A stretch of 64,000 nucleotides of DNA from Boswellia sacra (taxonomy: Eukaryota; Streptophyta; Magnoliopsida; Sapindales; Burseraceae): assembly GCA_013180625.2 (NCBI GenBank), contig SNVD02013918.1, forward strand, positions 496,001 through 560,000, written 5' to 3'. The translations under genes were made by a program, and so were the position numbers. This document shows, in pieces, positions 58,507 through 64,000 of this stretch (position 1 is its first letter; each line of letters starts with the position of its first letter). Under the pieces are notes generated by a model. The model was not told where the DNA came from. It saw nothing but the letters and a program-made list of their open reading frames with translations, and did not search any database.

Positions 58507-59842
58507 ATTGTTTTTTTCCTTTTTTTTAATTCTTTCCTATCTTGTTTTAGTTTCTTAACCATTATACGAGCTTCCTAACATATTCCAATTGTTTTCGCCG
58601 CAACTACAATAACGAAGTTATTGTTTCCTTGTTAGTAAAGGGCAATTCGGGGTGTGTATTATAATCATCCTACGGTGTTTCATTACGGGAACCCTTCTAA
58701 AGGACACTGATAGACCACAAACATGCAGAAACTTCCGGAGGGAGCTTGCGCTTCAACTGTTTGAAAGTAGAGCGTCTAAATGAACCATTTCGCTGTCTTG
58801 ATCGACTCCTGGTTGGTTTGGGGGATTAAAATTTTTGGGAGCATTACCTTTCTCGTTGTCCATGCATACTTCTCTACTTTGTCCTCAAAGGCCAGGCTTA
58901 TATAGATTTATTACAGTTGGTAGTTATCCATATAGACCTTCAAGGCCATTAGTTGTATACATTGTGTGTGCCAGGATAGTGCTTTTTGACATGCTGCGGA
59001 CAGTTTGTCCACCGCTTGTATATGCAAACCATATTGTTACCGCAACAAGAGTATTGTAAGATTTGTTCTCGACTGAGTACATAAGATGTGCTGCGTTAAC
59101 ATTTTGTCTTTTTTTTTTTTTCGTTACTTTAGCACTTGCTATAAACAAAGCACCCACCAACCACTTACTTTCAAATAAAAAATTGTTACTATGATATACA
59201 TTCATGACACTGCCAAAATTATATTGGCGAAATTGCATCTTACTAAAAAAGACAATTTCCACACTCGCTCACAGCAAGTGTAACCAACACAAACGTTAAT
59301 CAAGGGATGTGTTTTAATACCGAGTTGTAGAACTCCCCGCGTAGGTTCAGATTCTCGGATCCTTGTTTACATTTAGCTCTAGTTTATAAAAACAATATAG
59401 TACTCATGATTCATGACAATAATCTCTCTAAGAAGTTATAATTTCTGGATGACTTGAATAACACGATTTTCAAGATCTGTCCCCACTATGTAATATCATC
59501 GGCGGCCGTAGCTTTTACTACAAAATCTCTATGTACAGTGGAAACATAACACAAGTGCCTGAAATCTAACGTAGTTTTCCCGCTGCTATATCCATGTCAC
59601 TTTCACTCACTGTTCGGATGAGGCATTAGAGAGAAAACAATGAAGGTTTTGTGGTCAAATAGAACTGTGCCTTAATTATGAAGACATTTTCCTTCTACTC
59701 AACATCTCCTAACAACGACAACCAGCTCCGCAACGAATGCTGACTACGTGGGGTTTTTTTTTTTGCCCGAAATTTGGGGTCTAATTCGTACTTCCGTCCA
59801 GATGTCTGGCAATTAAAACCAATACATAAATGGCAATGTAAA
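58507..59842. other. Intergenic, nothing recognised
   Basis: No gene, RNA or bounded repeat is evident. The 3' end of the possible small gene at 59843 would lie at the right of this stretch. Confidence 0.4.
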
Positions 59843-60852
59843 TCAGCATAAGCCGCCACTAGACGCTATCCTTTTCCTGGAATGGGTCTGCAACAACTCA
59901 CGGATCAGCATCCTCACCATTTTCGCTGCTCGTTTACGATCAATAAGCTGCAACCTATTAATGAAAAACAGGGAAACAAACAAAACACTACTATCATTCA
60001 TTACTGCCCTTAGGCCAACTGCATACTGATTTGCCCCTATGAAACATGATTCACTAATTCATGTATCCAAATAGTCACCAGTACAGGATTCATTTAGTTT
60101 AGAATATGGGAAGGTGTCAAGGCCTAAACGTATCTGTTACCATATCAGCTTCTACGACCAATTAATCATCAACCCCAACAAGACAAAACTTGGGACCATA
60201 CAAAAAAGGACTAACACAGAATACGGACATAGTTTCAACATTAACGAACAGATCCCAAATCCTATATTTATAAACAAGCATCTAGCTTTACAATCAACTC
60301 TCCCCAGCATACTAAATAAAATAAATAAATAACAATCACGTATAAAAAGGAACAATTCCACATAACCTGCGCTTGGTATTCATAGTCACTAGTCAGAAAC
60401 TTATTCATTCACTCCAAGGCCTCCCAGCTGCTTATACGAATTAACTAAAAAACAAGTTCCCCGGCATATTATTTCTTTTTTAAACAAAAAAATTGTTAGA
60501 GCAACCCTCTTCATAACTTTTCATTAAAACTGGAATATATGACTGACATCCTCACAGACACTGCGATCAAGCATTATATAGAATTCAAAGCCTTTATGTA
60601 TTTTCTTTCCCCAGGGTGATTGGTTTGGGGGTGGTGGGGTGGTGGGGGGTGGGGTGGTGGGGTGGGGGGTTGGGGGGTGTGGGGGTGGTGGGGGTGTGGG
60701 TGTGTTTAAAATAATACGCAACATATGGTACAACAGAAAACAAGTAACGGTTTGTGTCTAAGCACTTACTTTCGAACTTCAGCATCCCGACCACAGTTCA
60801 GACCATTAACAATCAAACTGGATGATGACTCCATATGCAGATATGCACTCAT
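59843..60852 (-). CDS. Possible small two-exon gene, unknown function (64 aa)
   Basis: Exon 60852-60770 starts at an ATG and ends at a consensus donor (CGAAA/GTAAGT). Exon 59954-59843 follows an AATAG acceptor and ends with TGA. The join is in phase and yields MSAYLHMESSSSLIVNGLNC, then GRDAEVRKLQLIDRKRAAKM and VRMLIRELLQTHSRKR, ending ASSGGLC. The second half is a basic amphipathic helix. I do not recognise it. The start may be internal, with more exons further right (60.9-62.2 kb), so this could be the 3' end of a longer gene. The intron holds the G-rich tract at 60626-60703. Support is the perfect donor, the phase match and coding-like composition; no homology is known to me. Confidence 0.4.
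60626..60703. repeat. G-rich low-complexity tract
   Basis: About 78 bp of GGGGTGGTGGGG-type sequence on the plus strand, with many runs of three or more G. It could fold as a G-quadruplex. Proline-rich open frames on the minus strand are artefacts of it. Confidence 0.9.
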
Positions 60853-62454
60853 ATGAAGTTCTTTTTAGTCCATAATCACACAATTCAATGTACTGACTCA
60901 TAGATTCTACCGTGATTTTGAACAACATTGTCAAAGGCCAAACAGGTGTAAATTTAGGAACAAGTGCAGCGACTCAACGGCCTCAGGATTAAGGAAGGAA
61001 AACTATTTCACGCTCAAAGAAACCAAATAACTTCACCACGCCGCATAACCTGGCCGGTGATGTTTGTTGATTAAATCCCATTCATCTTGTTCACTCATGG
61101 AAATCCTCAACATGTCCTCTGCTCTGAATTCGATTCTCACTTTTTGTTTCATGTGTTTTTGTTTTCAAAATGATTTGGAAAATGAATTTCTATGTTTTAG
61201 AGAATGTATTTTAAGTAAAGGATATGCGTTTGGAAATGAATTCGTAAAATGCAAATTTGGAAATGGTTTTAAGAATGTGGGTCTAGAAATGAATTCTTGA
61301 GCTGAAATTTTGAAAACAAAAACAAGATATGTGTTTGAAAATGAATTATTGATATAAAATGGAGAGAGAAGATGAAAATAGAAGATGAAAACAGAAAGAG
61401 AAGAGTTAGAGAGGGATGTTGAACTCCGAAAATATTAAAAATAATGTTTTATGAAAACATATTACAAAAACAGAAAAGAACACGTTTTATAAAAATTCTG
61501 TACTCCGAAAATGAAAAACAGTTTTTAAGAAACAAGAAAGAACAGAGTCTTATTTACACTAGGTTCCAGTCTACATCAACCGTATTATCACTGACATCCC
61601 TTATTTGGGACGACTGGAACGCTAATTCAAATGGTATGAGGGTGTTGAAAAAATTTAATTCTGATTTCCTCTTTGATGTCAGCTCTACTATTGAAGATGA
61701 CTACCTACACAGGTTGTTGGTCAATCAACATCCACGGTTAGATAGATCTTTCGGTTAAAAAATGAAGTTCGAGAAAGAAATGGTGTACACTAACTGTTTC
61801 CATACATATATTATCACAAAACGAACTCCCCTGTTGGTTTTTCATATCGTACATAGTGTAGAATGATTAGCTTAATTATTTATTTGCCGATGCACAATGT
61901 ACGATACTATAGTAATCTTCCAATTGAACCGTCAAGATGGTCACTTCCAGATTTCACTATAACTTATCACACTTGGATTCGGACTCTTAACTGACAAAAT
62001 CTTCTGTATGAAATGCAACGATCAGGATGTTAACATGCGTACTAAATTACCTATCCCGTAAAATTATTCAAAACGAAAATGGGTTATGTTTATGCAACTC
62101 ATTAGCCATTACCGTTGAACGAAGACAAAATTCTAAGCGAAAGATAACATATTTTTCCTCTCCTTTTCCTCGCTCGACTACAGGAACTTCCATTTCAAAA
62201 CGAGCTGAACTAAAATAAGGCACACATCTTTCAGAACGGTTATCTTGCCAAAACGCTTCCTTTTAGATTAAAGATCCAGGGTCTATGGAACTGAGGATGG
62301 AGCTTACATCAGAACACCCCCACAACCAAGCCAACAAGGCAAATAACCTTATAACCGCAAGGCGTAGTTTCAGTGCTAGTAACCTTCACACCTAGAAATA
62401 ATTTCCTTCCTAATCCTGTGGGATCACTTGAATGAATATACAAATAATGAAATG
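60853..62454. other. Intergenic, HGH1 3' flank
   Basis: The right end is HGH1 3' UTR. An open frame at 61444-61758 (plus) ends with VSSTIEDDYLHRLLVNQHPR; it looks somewhat protein-like but has no known domain or clear splice partner. Confidence 0.4.
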
Positions 62455-62824
62455 CTACTTCGATGTTTCTGTGGATGGTTCTTCTGTTGCGCTGCCATGG
62501 ATCAGCTGGAAAATATTGAACGGTTAACAACATTTGGAGTTGAACCGAATACATGAAACATAAATTAAAATCATAGGAAAGTTTGCTCATACCAAGGAGC
62601 CGACTTGCTCATATGCTTCCATAACCTTTTCATCTTGCTCATCCTCATAGCCAACTTGAAGTATTCTTGGTCCATTGACAGACCAAAAGGATCTCCTGCC
62701 CGCCTCCTGGAAGAACAAAAATAAATGAACATAATACTTGCTGTTAGAGAGTAAAACCTTCCCCCCATAAGTTGAACCCAAGAGAAAGCAGACAGAAATA
62801 TAATAAATACAGGAAATTTTAAGT

Positions 62825-62884
<60 letters not shown>

Positions 62885-64000
62885 GTCTCCTCTTCAGAAA
62901 ATGCGCTGGCTCAGACAGCCTCAGGCAACCGGTCAAGTATGCACTACACCCGAGTAATTGATCCACTTCATCAATATTATATCTTCACTAAAAGCTACTT
63001 GTTGACCAATATTTACATGTAGAGTGGAAGACACAATGAAACAATTAAAGGACCAAAAATTGATTCTCAGAGACATCTGACAACTTCAATTATTTAATTA
63101 TATCCATATACTGAACTGTCATAACATTGATTCATCTTGGTCTCAATGGTGAAAATTTAAAAAGAGGCTAATTGGATCTCTTGACGTCAATTGATAACAG
63201 AACAATTAGAAACGAGAGACAGAGGAAAGCTAAACCCAGATAATTTTTAAGGAAAAATCTATGACATTGCATGTTCGGAATAAAAGGTCTTTTTTTTTTT
63301 TTTTAAATACCCAACTTTTAGCTACATATTCCGAGCTCTAAGGAGGGACAGGAAAAAGAAAAAATGAATGAAAAAGTCACAGTATATGACCTGTAATGTG
63401 ATTAAGTAAATAGACTCCAATGCTTGAACACGAATTTCAGGATCATCAACTAGTTCACGCTCGATCTTTAGTGCACTTGCAAGCTCAAGTGGCATTTTTG
63501 ACGTCTCTTGTTCGTTATATACCTTGTCAGAAGCCATCATATCAAAGAACAAAAATCATCAATTATTGCATTAAATGCGAACAAGAACCAAGGTTGCAAA
63601 ACATTTAAAGAGTGCAAATGATGGGGCAGAGGGCAGTAAAAAAATAATTCAAATTTAGAACAAAGGAAGCTATAAAATTTTCAGATCAACTGACAAAAAG
63701 AAACTGGAAATATCTTTTAAGATAATTAATGTAGCAGTAGAATAGTTGCAGCATTTATTTCTAAGTCAAAAAAATTGGAATAATACACCAAAGACAGCAT
63801 TTTATGTAAGCAAGAACATACCAAATAGCTGGTGTGAAACAAACATTTTACCGACCAAAAATAAATTAAACAAAAAAAGACTTAATAATGCTTTGAAAGA
63901 TCAAAAAATGCTGAGACATTACCTTGCTGCCAGCAACTGGAAGAAGTAGAGCTGGCCAAAGAAACTCAGAAATCAAAAGCAGATTCTGCAGCTGATGCTC
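62455..64000 (-). CDS. HGH1: HGH1-like ARM-repeat protein, 3' part
   Basis: Exons at 64000-63923 (continuing off the right edge), 63522-63391, 62706-62593 and 62505-62455 join in phase 0 and end with TAG. They encode the last 125 residues: EHQLQNLLLISEFLWPALLL, PVAGSK|VYNEQETSKMPLEL, VDDPEIRVQALESIYLITLQ, EAGRRSFWSVNGPRILQVGY, EDEQDEKVMEAYEQVGSL and LIHGSATEEPSTETSK. This is the DUF384-type C-terminal part of HGH1 proteins (Arabidopsis At1g14300 type). In yeast Hgh1 is a chaperone helping to fold elongation factor 2; a like role in plants is inferred. Exon boundaries are clean GT-AG, and the ends of two introns agree with breaks between conserved blocks. A (GA)n repeat lies in the intron at 62829-62875. 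The N-terminal half is outside the window. Confidence 0.93.
62829..62875. repeat. (GA)n microsatellite in an HGH1 intron
   Basis: About 23 GA units; on the gene's strand this is (TC)n between the second and third exons seen. Confidence 0.95.

Noticed and set aside
60524..60794. Proline-rich minus-strand open frames
   Set aside because: They are produced by the G-rich tract at 60626-60703.

Overview
This is a nuclear plant chromosome segment, almost certainly from a eudicot. It is AT-rich, has short GT-AG introns, dense MITEs and LTR elements, and six recognisable plant protein genes. The species cannot be fixed from the sequence alone; a woody rosid would fit.

Genes, left to right: (1) the 5' part of a chloroplast-targeted CAAX-protease (CPBP) family membrane protein on the minus strand, running off the left edge (1-943). 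(2) A complete six-exon PMT2-type Golgi methyltransferase on the plus strand (10390-14343, 613 aa) with a leader intron. (3) A 7SL/SRP RNA gene on the minus strand (about 15458-15757) with a Pol III-spaced USE and TATA. (4) An intronless PHYTOCHROME KINASE SUBSTRATE gene on the plus strand (17577-19076). (5) A two-exon sphinganine C4-hydroxylase on the minus strand (21986-23643, 261 aa). (6) A ten-exon ORC6 gene on the minus strand (28304-31142, 287 aa) with three E2F-like sites upstream. (7) The 3' part of an HGH1-type ARM-repeat protein on the minus strand, running off the right edge (62455-64000). A possible unrecognised small two-exon gene lies at 59843-60852, minus strand. All exon joins given here preserve the reading frame across GT-AG introns.

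Between ORC6 and HGH1, about 32.9-58.5 kb, lies a nest of transposons. The oldest layer is a decayed plus-strand DUF1985/Ulp1 (C48) transposon gene: DUF1985 is at 34.7 and 45.1 kb, and the Ulp1 end is at 57.9-58.5 kb. A 10.2-kb CACTA element (34819-45020, GAT target duplication) splits the DUF1985 domain. This CACTA element carries a minus-strand DUF8039/Ulp1-like second ORF and a captured fragment of a kinesin motor gene. Further right are old direct duplications, a 9-copy array of a 160-bp repeat, a broken FDM/IDN2-type (XS-domain) pseudogene, a non-autonomous LTR element with a solo LTR inside one of its LTRs, and a 676-bp TRIM.

The left 10 kb holds several well-bounded non-autonomous DNA elements: a nested palindromic MITE, a GC-rich hAT-like element with 8-bp target duplications, and a 1.36-kb fold-back element with a TCGAGTG-rich core. 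I saw no new molecular system. The most notable points are the kinesin capture by the CACTA element, the SRP RNA gene, the FDM pseudogene in transposon territory, and a gene order that seems to merge two Arabidopsis chromosome 1 neighbourhoods.
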